A stretch of 5,731 nt of DNA from Thioalkalivibrio sp. (GCA_003555285.1 PWGH01000301.1:1-5731); one strand, 5' to 3'; numbered from the stretch's first letter, positions 1 through 5,388 are shown. Notes: a model not told the origin generated them from the sequence alone. Program-made: numbers and translations.

Positions 1-728
1 ACCGCGGTTTCGGTCCGCTGGTCGATTTCCAGCACGATGGCCTGCAGCGACTCGTTCTCCTCCCGGTACAGGAACTGGTTGGGCTGCCATTGCATCACCA
101 GCGGGCCGCGAATTCGGTAATAGGTGCGGCCGCTCTCCTGCCAGGACTCCATCTCGCGCCCGTGTGAGTCCCAGAAGTCCGCGGGCAATTCGGCCATGCC
201 GGAGTACAGCAGGCTGACGTCATCGAGCACCTGATCGTTGAAGTAGTCCTCGGCGTGCAGGCCCAGCACCGCCGCCTTGATTCGCAGGTTGATGTCCTTG
301 GACACCAGTGTGATCGCCACATCTGGCTGCTCCCCTTGCAGGGCCAATGTGATGGCGAGGATCGCGTTGTCCGGTGTGGTACCCGGCAGGCTCTCGGGCA
401 GCAAGGCCGTCATCGCCCGGGTCTGGAAGAACAGGCGCCCGCCCGCGTTCAGCTTGGACTCCGCCAACGACTGCGGCTGCAACGGCACCCCCTGGACAAT
501 CTGGGCGTGCGTGGTGTCCTGCATCAGTTCATCGATGAAGCGGCTGACCTGGCGGATATTGCGTGCCACCTCGGAAAGGCCCTTCTTGCCGTGATCCAGT
601 TCCTCCAGCACGACCATCGGCAGGAAGATGTCGTGTTCCTTGAAGCGGAACAAGGCGCTGGGATCGTGCACCAGGACGTTGGTATCCAGTACGAAAAGCC
701 GCCGACCGCGCTTCTTTTTCTTGACCAT
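1..728 (-). CDS. PIN-PhoH family protein (PhoH2/YlaK-like), N-terminal part, cut by the window edge
   Basis: The first 242 residues are visible; the rest lies beyond the left edge. Residues ~11-165 form a PIN nuclease domain. The N-terminus is basic (four lysines after Met-Val, then RGRR) and is followed by LFVLDTNVLVHDP. The likely metal-binding acids are Asp15, Glu43 (in VVLEELDHGKKG), Asp120 (in TTPDNAILAI) and Asp145 (in LVSKDINLRIKA). Residues ~166-242 look like the linker that joins PIN to the PhoH ATPase in this family. The Walker A/B ATPase is not in view, so the full PIN-PhoH architecture is inferred from the close match of this N-terminus; such proteins usually have about 460 residues. 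Known PhoH2 proteins couple RNA unwinding to RNA cleavage. The ATG at 728 is preceded by GGGAGGA at 738-732, close to the start and inside a hairpin. It lies 78 nt downstream of bcp in the same orientation. No frameshift is seen. Confidence 0.88.
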   Translation of the reverse strand, partial: MVKKKKRGRRLFVLDTNVLVHDPSALFRFKEHDIFLPMVVLEELDHGKKGLSEVARNIRQVSRFIDELMQDTTHAQIVQGVPLQPQSLAESKLNAGGRLFFQTRAMTALLPESLPGTTPDNAILAITLALQGEQPDVAITLVSKDINLRIKAAVLGLHAEDYFNDQVLDDVSLLYSGMAELPADFWDSHGREMESWQESGRTYYRIRGPLVMQWQPNQFLYREENESLQAIVLEIDQRTETA

Positions 729-729
729 G

Positions 730-744
730 GGTCCTCCCAGGACC
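730..744 (-). promoter_or_regulatory. Hairpin enclosing the Shine-Dalgarno of the PIN-PhoH gene
   Basis: Read on the minus strand, GGUCCU-GGG-AGGACC is a perfect 6-bp inverted repeat with a 3-nt loop. It ends one base before the AUG at 728. The only Shine-Dalgarno-like sequence, GGGAGGA (738-732), makes up the loop and most of the 3' arm, so folding would block ribosome entry. The repeat is seen directly; a regulatory role is inference. Confidence 0.45.
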
Positions 745-806
745 TGCTTCGGGCTGGAGTCGGATCGCCTGCACACCGGGGTGTCCACGCGTCAGCGGTG
801 CGCCGG

Positions 807-1274
807 TCAGAACTGACGCAGGGTGGCCAACACCTCCGCGACATGGTCCGCAACCTTGACCTTGCGCCACGCAGCGCGCAGCACGCCTTGCTCGTCGATC
901 AGGAAGGTGGAGCGTTCAATGCCGCGTACCTTCTTGCCGTACATGTTTTTCCATTGCATCACACCAAAGGCCGTGCACAGGACCTCCTCGGCATCACTCA
1001 ACAGATCGAAGGGCAGCCCTTCCCGGCTCCGAAACCTCTCGTGGCTGGCGACACTGTCCCGGGACACCCCGAGGATCACCGCATTGGCCGCCTCGAAGGC
1101 CGCCAGATTGGCCGCAAAGTCCCGGCTCTCGCTGGTACAGCCCGGAGTACTGTCCCGCGGGTAGAAGTACAACACGATCCAGCGACCCGCGAAATCTCCG
1201 AGGCCGAGCGTCTGCTCCCCCGTGGCCGGAAGGCGGATGTCGGTGGGCACCGGCTGGTCATTGGTCAGGGTCAT
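807..1274 (-). CDS. bcp: Thioredoxin-dependent peroxiredoxin, Bcp/PrxQ subfamily
   Basis: This 155-aa cytoplasmic peroxidase belongs to the thioredoxin-fold Bcp/PrxQ family, whose members reduce hydrogen peroxide and organic hydroperoxides and are usually recycled by thioredoxin. The peroxidatic cysteine is Cys46 in YFYPRDSTPGCTSE; Thr43, Pro44 and Cys46 form the family active-site motif. E. coli Bcp has a resolving cysteine five residues after the catalytic one; here that position is Arg51. The only other cysteine is Cys100 (EEVLCTAFGV), which aligns with E. coli Cys99. Later motifs GVSRDS, LPFDLLSD, YGKK and STFLIDEQG are typical. Length is normal for the family. An in-frame GTG at 1277 is possible, but AAGGAG at 1285-1280 sits 5 nt before the ATG at 1274 and only 2 nt before the GTG, so the ATG is preferred. 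It lies 86 nt after gcvR and may be co-transcribed with it. Confidence 0.95.
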   Translation of the reverse strand: MTLTNDQPVPTDIRLPATGEQTLGLGDFAGRWIVLYFYPRDSTPGCTSESRDFAANLAAFEAANAVILGVSRDSVASHERFRSREGLPFDLLSDAEEVLCTAFGVMQWKNMYGKKVRGIERSTFLIDEQGVLRAAWRKVKVADHVAEVLATLRQF

Positions 1275-1279
1275 CACGA

Positions 1280-1285
1280 CTCCTT
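1280..1285 (-). promoter_or_regulatory. Ribosome-binding site of bcp
   Basis: AAGGAG on the minus strand lies 5 nt upstream of the ATG at 1274. This spacing favours that ATG over the adjacent in-frame GTG at 1277, which would leave only 2 nt. Confidence 0.7.
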
Positions 1286-1292
1286 GGGCAGG

Positions 1293-1358
1293 GTGCCAGA
1301 CGCGGCACGGTGGGGCCGCAGTTGCGACCCACTGGATTGGATACCGGCGGACCGCCGG
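1293..1358 (-). other. gcvR-bcp intercistronic region with two short hairpins
   Basis: Just after the gcvR stop codon, positions 1344-1358 read CCGGCG-GAC-CGCCGG on the plus strand, a perfect 6-bp stem with a 3-nt loop. No T-run follows on the minus strand, so it is not a canonical intrinsic terminator. Nearer bcp, GTGCC (1293-1297) can pair with GGCAC (1304-1308) across a 6-nt loop. The first hairpin could stabilise the gcvR 3' end or cause partial read-through. This is inference, and GC-rich DNA forms such stems easily. Confidence 0.35.
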
Positions 1359-1360
1359 AT

Positions 1361-1915
1361 TCAGCCCTTGATGGGATCCAGCACGCCGTCGAGGTTCAGT
1401 TCGTCACAGAAGTCCATGAAATCGCCCCGGAGCGTGGCCAGATGCTGTTCGGCCGGAATATCGATCACGATATTGGCCGAAAACATGCGCGCACCCGTCT
1501 GCTGCGCCTTGAAGACCCGGGTGTGCAGATCGCGGATATTCACCTGGTGGCTGGTGAAGAACTCAGTCAGCGCATGCAGGATACCGACCTGATCGAGCGC
1601 CACCACGTCCACCGAATAGGCCATGGTGGGCGGGGCACCCTCCTCCGGTTGTCCGCGCCGAAGGATGAGGCTCAGCCCCGTCTCCACTTCCAGACGCGGC
1701 AGTTGCTTCTCCAGCTTGCCCAGGGTCTTCCAATTCCCACTGACGGCCATACTGATAGAGCAGATCCCCATCAGCACCGACATACGACTGTCCTCGAGGT
1801 TGCAGCCCGTCTCCATCACGGCACGGGCGACCTGCTCCAGCAGACCGAGGCGATCCGCCCCGAGGAAGGCCAGCACAAGATGGGTGGGGGGCGTGGACGC
1901 CGGCAGATCAGACAT
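1361..1915 (-). CDS. gcvR: GcvR-like glycine cleavage system regulator, tandem ACT domains
   Basis: The protein has 184 aa, within the usual range for GcvR. Two ACT domains are visible. The first spans residues ~11-90 (HLVLAFLGADRLGLLEQVARAVMETG, then NLEDSRMSVLMG). The second spans ~98-175 (YSVDVVALDQVGILHALTEFF, then VNIRDLHTRVF). Each has the DxxG(L/I)L turn where ACT domains bind amino acids. In E. coli, GcvR binds GcvA and antagonises activation of the gcvTHP operon, and glycine relieves this; the same role here is inferred. No DNA-binding domain is present, which fits an accessory regulator. The ATG at 1915 gives the expected N-terminus, but neither it nor the in-frame GTG at 1927 has a clear Shine-Dalgarno, so the start is uncertain by a few codons. 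A longer reading back to 2128 adds low-complexity residues and is unlikely. It is first of three minus-strand genes and divergent from dapA. Confidence 0.87.
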   Translation of the reverse strand: MSDLPASTPPTHLVLAFLGADRLGLLEQVARAVMETGCNLEDSRMSVLMGICSISMAVSGNWKTLGKLEKQLPRLEVETGLSLILRRGQPEEGAPPTMAYSVDVVALDQVGILHALTEFFTSHQVNIRDLHTRVFKAQQTGARMFSANIVIDIPAEQHLATLRGDFMDFCDELNLDGVLDPIKG

Positions 1916-1938
1916 GGCAAGTGACACCAACAGGGTAG

Positions 1939-1967
1939 GCGCGCAACATAGCACCTTGAGCGCGCAA
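1939..1967. repeat. Direct repeat GCGCGCAA, two copies 21 bp apart
   Basis: The 8-mer GCGCGCAA occurs at 1939-1946 and again at 1960-1967, a start-to-start distance of 21 bp or two helical turns. One copy overlaps the candidate gcvR -10 box and the other touches the -35 box. This arrangement would suit a repressor binding one face of the DNA, but no regulator can be named. Confidence 0.4.
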
Positions 1968-1972
1968 GGCAA
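1945..1972 (-). promoter_or_regulatory. Candidate sigma70-type promoter of gcvR
   Basis: On the minus strand TTGCCT (1972-1967) and TATGTT (1950-1945) are separated by 16 nt; each matches 4 of 6 consensus bases. Transcription would start near 1938 and leave a leader of about 22 nt before the ATG at 1915. Two GCGCGCAA copies overlap or adjoin these boxes. Both boxes are imperfect, so this is a prediction. Confidence 0.35.
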
Positions 1973-2025
1973 ACGATTGTCGCCCCGGTGGGGTCTCTCG
2001 AGCACGGGCGCGTGGGAATCCCAAC

Positions 2026-2149
2026 GGGGCGCGGGCTGCGGCAACGCCATCCGGCGAGCGGGCAGAGGGCGAGGCCGACGCAGCACCGGTGCACGTAGCC
2101 ATCGACCGCGCCCCTGTGGACCCCGCATCCGGCACGACCGGGGGCGCGG
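2026..2149. repeat. Three copies of a GC-rich 9-mer, two forming a 9-bp inverted repeat
   Basis: GGGGCGCGG occurs at 2026-2034 and 2141-2149, and its exact complement CCGCGCCCC at 2106-2114. The last two can form a perfect 9-bp stem around a 26-nt loop. The 7-mer core GGGCGCG also occurs at 2006-2012. All lie upstream of the candidate dapA promoter. In DNA this GC-rich, chance repeats are possible. Confidence 0.4.
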
Positions 2150-2162
2150 AAAGCCGGGTTGC

Positions 2163-2192
2163 TTGAACCCCCTGATCCCCGACCGTTAAACT
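2163..2192 (+). promoter_or_regulatory. Candidate sigma70-type promoter of dapA
   Basis: TTGAAC (2163-2168) and TAAACT (2187-2192) are separated by 18 nt; each matches 4 of 6 consensus bases. Transcription would start near 2199, giving a leader of about 20 nt. The -35 box lies within the inverted repeat GGGTT-N5-AACCC at 2156-2170. This is the most AT-rich part of the region, which supports the placement only weakly. Confidence 0.35.
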
Positions 2193-2209
2193 GCGCCATT
2201 ACTGTACCC

Positions 2210-2213
2210 GGAG
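2210..2213 (+). promoter_or_regulatory. Ribosome-binding site of dapA
   Basis: GGAG lies 6 nt upstream of the ATG at 2220. It fixes the start that gives the conserved N-terminus [13 protein letters not shown]. Confidence 0.6.
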
Positions 2214-2219
2214 TGGGCA

Positions 2220-3104
2220 ATGTTTCAAGGCAGCATGGTCGCATTGGTAACCCCGATGCGCGCAGACGGCAGCATCGACCTGGAGGCCCTGGATCACCTG
2301 CTGGAATGGCACATTGCGTCGGGCACCGACGCCATCGTCGCCGTCGGCACCACGGGTGAATCGGCCACCCTGGATTTCGACGAACATTGCGCCGTCATCG
2401 CTCACACCGTGGGGCATGTGGCCGGTCGCGTTCCAGTGATCGCCGGCACCGGGGCCAACGCCACCCGCGAGGCAATCCAGCTCACCCAATGTGCCCGCGA
2501 CGCCGGCGCCGACGCCTGCCTGCTGGTGACGCCCTATTACAACAAGCCGACCCAGGAAGGCCTGTTTCTGCACTATCAGGCGATCGCGGAGGCCGTGGAT
2601 ATCCCGCAGATCCTCTATAACGTACCTGGGCGCACGGCGGTCGATCTGCTTCCCGAGACGGTGGAACGGCTGGCGCCAATTCCGAACATCGTCGGCCTGA
2701 AGGAGGCCCTGGGCAGCGCCGAGCGCACGCGCACGCTGATCGATCGCGTTGGCGGGCGCCTGGAACTCTACAGCGGGGATGACGCGACTGCGCTTGATTT
2801 TCTGCTGGCCGGCGGCCAGGGGGTGATCTCCGTCACCGCCAACGTCGCACCGGCCTTGATGCACGAGATGTGTATGGCGGCCCTCGCCCGTGATGTCGAA
2901 CGGGCGCGCGACTGCAACGAACGCCTGGATGGCCTGCACCACGCCCTGTTTCTGGAGGCCAATCCCATCCCGGTCAAATGGGCGGTCACACGCATGGGCC
3001 ATATGCCGCAGGGCATTCGCCTGCCGTTGACGCTATTGTCCGAATTCTTTCATGCCCCCGTGCTCGACGCCATGCGCCGAGCCGGCATCGCAGTGGACCC
3101 TTGA
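2220..3104 (+). CDS. dapA: 4-hydroxy-tetrahydrodipicolinate synthase (dihydrodipicolinate synthase)
   Basis: This cytoplasmic TIM-barrel aldolase has 294 aa, against 292 in E. coli. It condenses pyruvate with L-aspartate semialdehyde, the committed step to diaminopimelate and lysine. The key residues fall at the E. coli numbers: Thr44-Thr45 in [10 protein letters not shown], Tyr107 in [11 protein letters not shown], Tyr133 and Arg138 in LYNVPGRT, and the Schiff-base Lys161 in IVGLKEA. The GxGVIS motif sits at about 199-204. Lysine feedback-site residues Ser48, Ala49, His56, Asn80, Glu84 and Tyr106 are present; position 53 is Phe where E. coli has His, so lysine sensitivity may differ. The ATG has a GGAG site 6 nt upstream and gives the expected N-terminus. 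bamC begins 2 nt after the stop, so the two are surely co-transcribed and probably translationally coupled. Confidence 0.98.
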   Translation: MFQGSMVALVTPMRADGSIDLEALDHLLEWHIASGTDAIVAVGTTGESATLDFDEHCAVIAHTVGHVAGRVPVIAGTGANATREAIQLTQCARDAGADACLLVTPYYNKPTQEGLFLHYQAIAEAVDIPQILYNVPGRTAVDLLPETVERLAPIPNIVGLKEALGSAERTRTLIDRVGGRLELYSGDDATALDFLLAGGQGVISVTANVAPALMHEMCMAALARDVERARDCNERLDGLHHALFLEANPIPVKWAVTRMGHMPQGIRLPLTLLSEFFHAPVLDAMRRAGIAVDP

Positions 3105-3106
3105 AC

Positions 3107-4246
3107 ATGACTGCCAGATCCTTGCGCTCTACCCACCTGCTCACCCCGACCCTGCTGGCTGCCGCCGTGGCGGTGGCCAGCATCAGCGGCTGCTCGACCT
3201 TCGGGGGCGGCAATGATGGCCCTCGCTACGAAGCCAGCCGCCAGGCGCAAACGCTGGACATGCCGCCGGAGCTGGCCGCTCCGGGCATGGATCCCGCGTT
3301 CCAGATCCCGGACGCTGGCGATCGTATCAGCGCACGCGCCCTCGATCGTGAAGTGCCACGCGCAGCGGCCGGACCTCGCGCCATCCTTCCGGAAAGCCCC
3401 GAGGTGCAACTGCGCCGCGATGGCCAGACCCGCTGGCTCAGCGTCGCGGCCAGCCCCGAGGCCTTGTGGCCACGGCTGCGCGAGTTCTGGGGTCAGCAGA
3501 ACCTCAGCCTGGATCGCGACGAACCCGCGGTCGGCATCATGGAAACCGCCTGGGCCGAAGATCGCGCCGGCATCCCGCTGGGCACGATTCGGGGTTTGCT
3601 GTCGCGTAGCCTCGGTTCGATCTACGATGCCGGAACCCGCGATCGGTACCGGCTGCGGGTCGAGCGCATGGATGACGCCGTGGACATCTTCATTACCCAC
3701 CGCGGTGCCGTCGAGGAAGGCGGTCGGGATGGCGAAGGCGCCCGTTGGGTGATGCGCGATGCCGATCCCGAGCTCGAGGCCGAGATGCTGAACCGCTTAC
3801 TGGTGTTCTTGACCACCGGAGAGGTCACCGAGACGGCGGCACGGGCCCCGGAGGCCGATTTTGAGCGCACGGGCCGGGTCGACCTGACCGAACGCGAGGG
3901 TCGCCCCGTCCTCGTCGTCTGGGGCGAACCCGATGCGCTGTGGAGACGTCTGCAAGTCGCTCTGGACCGGAGTGGGCTGCATGTGGACACGGCCGATCGG
4001 GGCACCGGCCTCCTGGACGTCACCTACCGCCCGGCCAGCGCCCACGACACCGAGCGTCCCGGTTGGCTGCGCCGCATGTTCGGGGCCGGCCGCGGGGCCA
4101 GTGCTCGGGAGGATCAGCGTTACCAGATCCGGATGATCGAAAACGGACGCGACCTGCAGATCGAGGCCCTGTCGATCAGCGGCGAGCCCCTGCGTGACCG
4201 CGATGCCCGTTTTGTTCTCGAACTGATCCAACCGCAGCTGCGCTGA
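3107..4246 (+). CDS. bamC: Outer membrane protein assembly factor BamC (NlpB) lipoprotein
   Basis: The 379-aa product is somewhat longer than E. coli BamC (344 aa). Residues 1-28 form a lipoprotein signal peptide with basic Arg4 and Arg7, a hydrophobic core (LLAAAVAVA) and lipobox Ile-Ser-Gly-Cys29. Residue +2 is Ser, not Asp, consistent with Lol transport to the outer membrane. Residues ~30-95 are the flexible N-terminal stretch (RYEASRQAQTLDMPPEL) that binds BamD in E. coli. Two helix-grip domains follow: ~97-215, with LPESPEVQLRRDGQTRWL, GIMET at ~143, YDAGTRDRYRLRVER at ~173 and THRG at ~197; and ~262-379, beginning GRPVLVVWGEPDALWRRL. BamC is an accessory subunit of the beta-barrel assembly machine. 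The frame is open upstream of 3107, but that part overlaps dapA, and only the ATG at 3107 gives a signal peptide. No Shine-Dalgarno is evident, so translation probably depends on ribosomes terminating at the dapA stop 2 nt upstream. Confidence 0.94.
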   Translation: MTARSLRSTHLLTPTLLAAAVAVASISGCSTFGGGNDGPRYEASRQAQTLDMPPELAAPGMDPAFQIPDAGDRISARALDREVPRAAAGPRAILPESPEVQLRRDGQTRWLSVAASPEALWPRLREFWGQQNLSLDRDEPAVGIMETAWAEDRAGIPLGTIRGLLSRSLGSIYDAGTRDRYRLRVERMDDAVDIFITHRGAVEEGGRDGEGARWVMRDADPELEAEMLNRLLVFLTTGEVTETAARAPEADFERTGRVDLTEREGRPVLVVWGEPDALWRRLQVALDRSGLHVDTADRGTGLLDVTYRPASAHDTERPGWLRRMFGAGRGASAREDQRYQIRMIENGRDLQIEALSISGEPLRDRDARFVLELIQPQLR

Positions 4247-4285
4247 GGTCGGCCGGCACCCTGGAGGACGGCAAATCGATCGGGA

Positions 4286-4351
4286 ATGCCCATCGACACG
4301 ACGCCATCGCCCTCCGGGGACCCACCGACCCGGTCCACACCGCCCAAATGA
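4286..4351 (+). CDS. Possible 21-codon mini-ORF overlapping the MBL start (ATGA)
   Basis: In the bamC-MBL gap, an ATG at 4286 opens 21 codons rich in Pro, Thr and Ser and ending in a TGA at 4349-4351. This TGA shares four bases (ATGA) with the MBL ATG at 4348. The mini-ORF is in the bamC frame, and no other stop separates it from the bamC TGA. GGGA directly abuts its ATG and GGAGGA (4263-4268) is 17 nt away, so it has no well-placed ribosome-binding site. The overlap could couple translation to the MBL gene, which lacks its own site. It may equally be chance. Confidence 0.2.
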   Translation: MPIDTTPSPSGDPPTRSTPPK

Positions 4352-5112
4352 TCCGCTTCGCCTCCCTCGGTAGCGGCAGTGCCGGAAACGCGCTGGTGGT
4401 ACAGGCCGGAAAAACCAGCATCCTGGTGGACTGCGGGTTCTCAATGCAGGAGACCTGCCGGCGTCTCGGTCGCCTGGGCCTGGAACCCGCGAATCTCGCC
4501 GGGATCGTCGTCACCCACGAACACGCGGACCACATCGGCGCCTCGGCCCCGCTGGCCCGGCGCTTTCAGCTGCCGGCCTACATGACTCGCGGCACCTATC
4601 TGGCCGCACGGGATCGGGCATACCCGCAGTGGCAGGCCATTCACGATGGCGCCACCGTGGCCATCGGCGATTTGGTCCTGCACCCCTTCACCGTGCCGCA
4701 CGACGCGCGCGAACCGGCCCAATTCATCTTCTCCGACGGGGCATTCCGGCTCGCCCTGCTCACCGACGCTGGCCACGTCAGTCCACACATGATCGCCTGC
4801 GTCGACGGCAGTGACGCCCTGCTGCTCGAGTGCAACCATGATCCGGCGATGTTGGCCGCCGGCCGTTATCCCCCAGCCCTGAAGCGCCGCGTCGCCGGGC
4901 CTTACGGACACCTGGCCAACTACGCGGCACAGGACCTGCTGACGCGGATCGACCATGGCCGCCTGCAACACGTCATCGGCATGCACCTGTCCGAACGCAA
5001 CAATCGCCCTGAACTCGCGCGCGCAGCCCTCGCCAACGGGCTGGGTTGTTCCGTGGCGGACACGCAGTTGGCGACGCAGGCTGAGGGTTTTGGCTGGCGG
5101 CAGGTGGGTTGA
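4348..5112 (+). CDS. Metallo-beta-lactamase-fold hydrolase, VicX/YycJ-like
   Basis: This 254-aa cytoplasmic protein has an MBL fold with an intact di-metal site. The N-terminus MIRFASLGSGSAGNALVV is typical of the VicX/YycJ (WalJ) group. The HxHxDH motif is THEHADH, with His57, His59, Asp61 and His62. Further probable ligands are His118 (TVPHDAREP) or His143, Asp140 (LLTDAGHVS), His164 (LLLECNHD) and His213 (IGMHLSERNNRPE). Related proteins have been proposed to be nucleases or DNA-metabolism factors, but the substrate in gammaproteobacteria is not settled, and I assign none. It lies 101 nt after bamC, the usual order in several gammaproteobacteria, with no strong terminator between. The ATG at 4348 is the only sensible start, yet the preceding 15 nt have no Shine-Dalgarno. 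Length and sequence are intact. Confidence 0.9.
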   Translation: MIRFASLGSGSAGNALVVQAGKTSILVDCGFSMQETCRRLGRLGLEPANLAGIVVTHEHADHIGASAPLARRFQLPAYMTRGTYLAARDRAYPQWQAIHDGATVAIGDLVLHPFTVPHDAREPAQFIFSDGAFRLALLTDAGHVSPHMIACVDGSDALLLECNHDPAMLAAGRYPPALKRRVAGPYGHLANYAAQDLLTRIDHGRLQHVIGMHLSERNNRPELARAALANGLGCSVADTQLATQAEGFGWRQVG

Positions 5113-5225
5113 GCCTCCTGGGGGGCCGGTGGTCGCCCAGAGGCCTTGTCCGCCCAAGCGCGTGCCCGCGGCGGCAGCCGCCGTTTGCCGGCCGGTTTGT
5201 CTGAGCGCCGTCTTTTTTCGAGACC
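5113..5225 (+). other. Convergent gap after the MBL gene, with a short GC hairpin and a T-run
   Basis: No gene is seen. CGGCGG-CAG-CCGCCG at 5169-5183 is a perfect 6-bp stem with a 3-nt loop, but only three Ts follow, so it is a weak terminator candidate for plus-strand transcription. A run of six Ts at 5213-5218 has no good stem immediately before it. Transcription from the MBL gene may instead end at the stem at 5229-5262. Confidence 0.35.
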
Positions 5226-5262
5226 AAAAAAAGCCCGAACGTCTTTCGACGCTCGGGCTTTT
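5226..5262 (-). terminator. Intrinsic terminator of the rRNA operon
   Basis: On the minus strand, AGCCCGAGCGTC (5259-5248), a GAAA loop and GACGTTCGGGCT (5243-5232) form a 12-bp stem, followed by a 7-T run (5232-5226) that begins at the last stem base. In the minus-strand RNA the stem is continuous, with one G-U pair (5252/5239) and a GNRA-type tetraloop. In plus-strand RNA the same pair is an A-C mismatch, the loop is UUUC and the tail is only four Us. The structure is therefore built for rRNA transcription and may also stop plus-strand transcription less efficiently. It begins 6 nt past the 5S 3' end. Confidence 0.9.
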
Positions 5263-5268
5263 CAATAC

Positions 5269-5388
5269 ATGCCTGGCAGTGACCTACTCTCACATGGGGA
5301 GACCCCAAACTACCATCGGCGCTGAACAGTTTCACTTCCGAGTTCGAGATGGGATCGGGTGGTTCCTGTTCGCTATGGCCGCCAGACA
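5269..5388 (-). rRNA. rrf: 5S ribosomal RNA
   Basis: The minus strand gives a full-length 5S rRNA of about 120 nt. It starts UGUCUGGCGGCCAUAGCG and ends GGUCACUGCCAGGCAU. The 5' UGUCUGGC pairs with the 3' GCCAGGCA to form helix I. Internal conserved segments include CCGAUCCCAUCUCGAACUCG, GGAAGUGAAAC, CGCCGAUGGUAGU, GGGGUCUCCCCAUG and UGAGAGUAGG. The overall match to E. coli 5S is close. Ends are placed by the helix I pairing and may shift by one or two bases. Confidence 0.97.

Larger units (their letters stand above)
1916..2219. other. Divergent gcvR/dapA intergenic region (304 nt)
   Basis: No convincing gene is seen here. The region carries candidate promoters for gcvR (leftward) and dapA (rightward). 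Between them is a very GC-rich block, about 1981-2150, with short repeats and inverted repeats: GCGCGCAA twice, GGGCGCG four times counting one inverted copy, a perfect 10-bp palindrome GCACCGGTGC at 2083-2092, and TGGGA-A-TCCCA at 2013-2023. Open frames through it are low-complexity Arg/Pro/Gly translations, as expected of shadow frames in GC-rich DNA. Confidence 0.7.

Noticed and set aside
255..1592. Long plus-strand open frame of 445 codons
   Set aside because: It runs antisense across the PIN-PhoH gene, bcp and gcvR, ignores their boundaries, has a low-complexity Arg/Gln/His-rich translation and no recognisable domain. It is a shadow frame of GC-rich coding DNA.
1916..2128. N-terminal extension of GcvR up to 2128
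   Set aside because: The added ~71 residues are Arg/Pro-rich and resemble non-coding GC-rich sequence, and they would run through the candidate promoter. The ACT domains need only the start near 1915.
2199..3002. Minus-strand open frame of 267 codons opposite dapA
   Set aside because: It is fully antisense to an unmistakable dapA with all catalytic residues, and its translation shows no family motif.
2978..3106. N-terminal extension of BamC into dapA
   Set aside because: It would overlap the dapA 3' end and bury the lipoprotein signal peptide, which must be N-terminal. The ATG at 3107 is the clear start.
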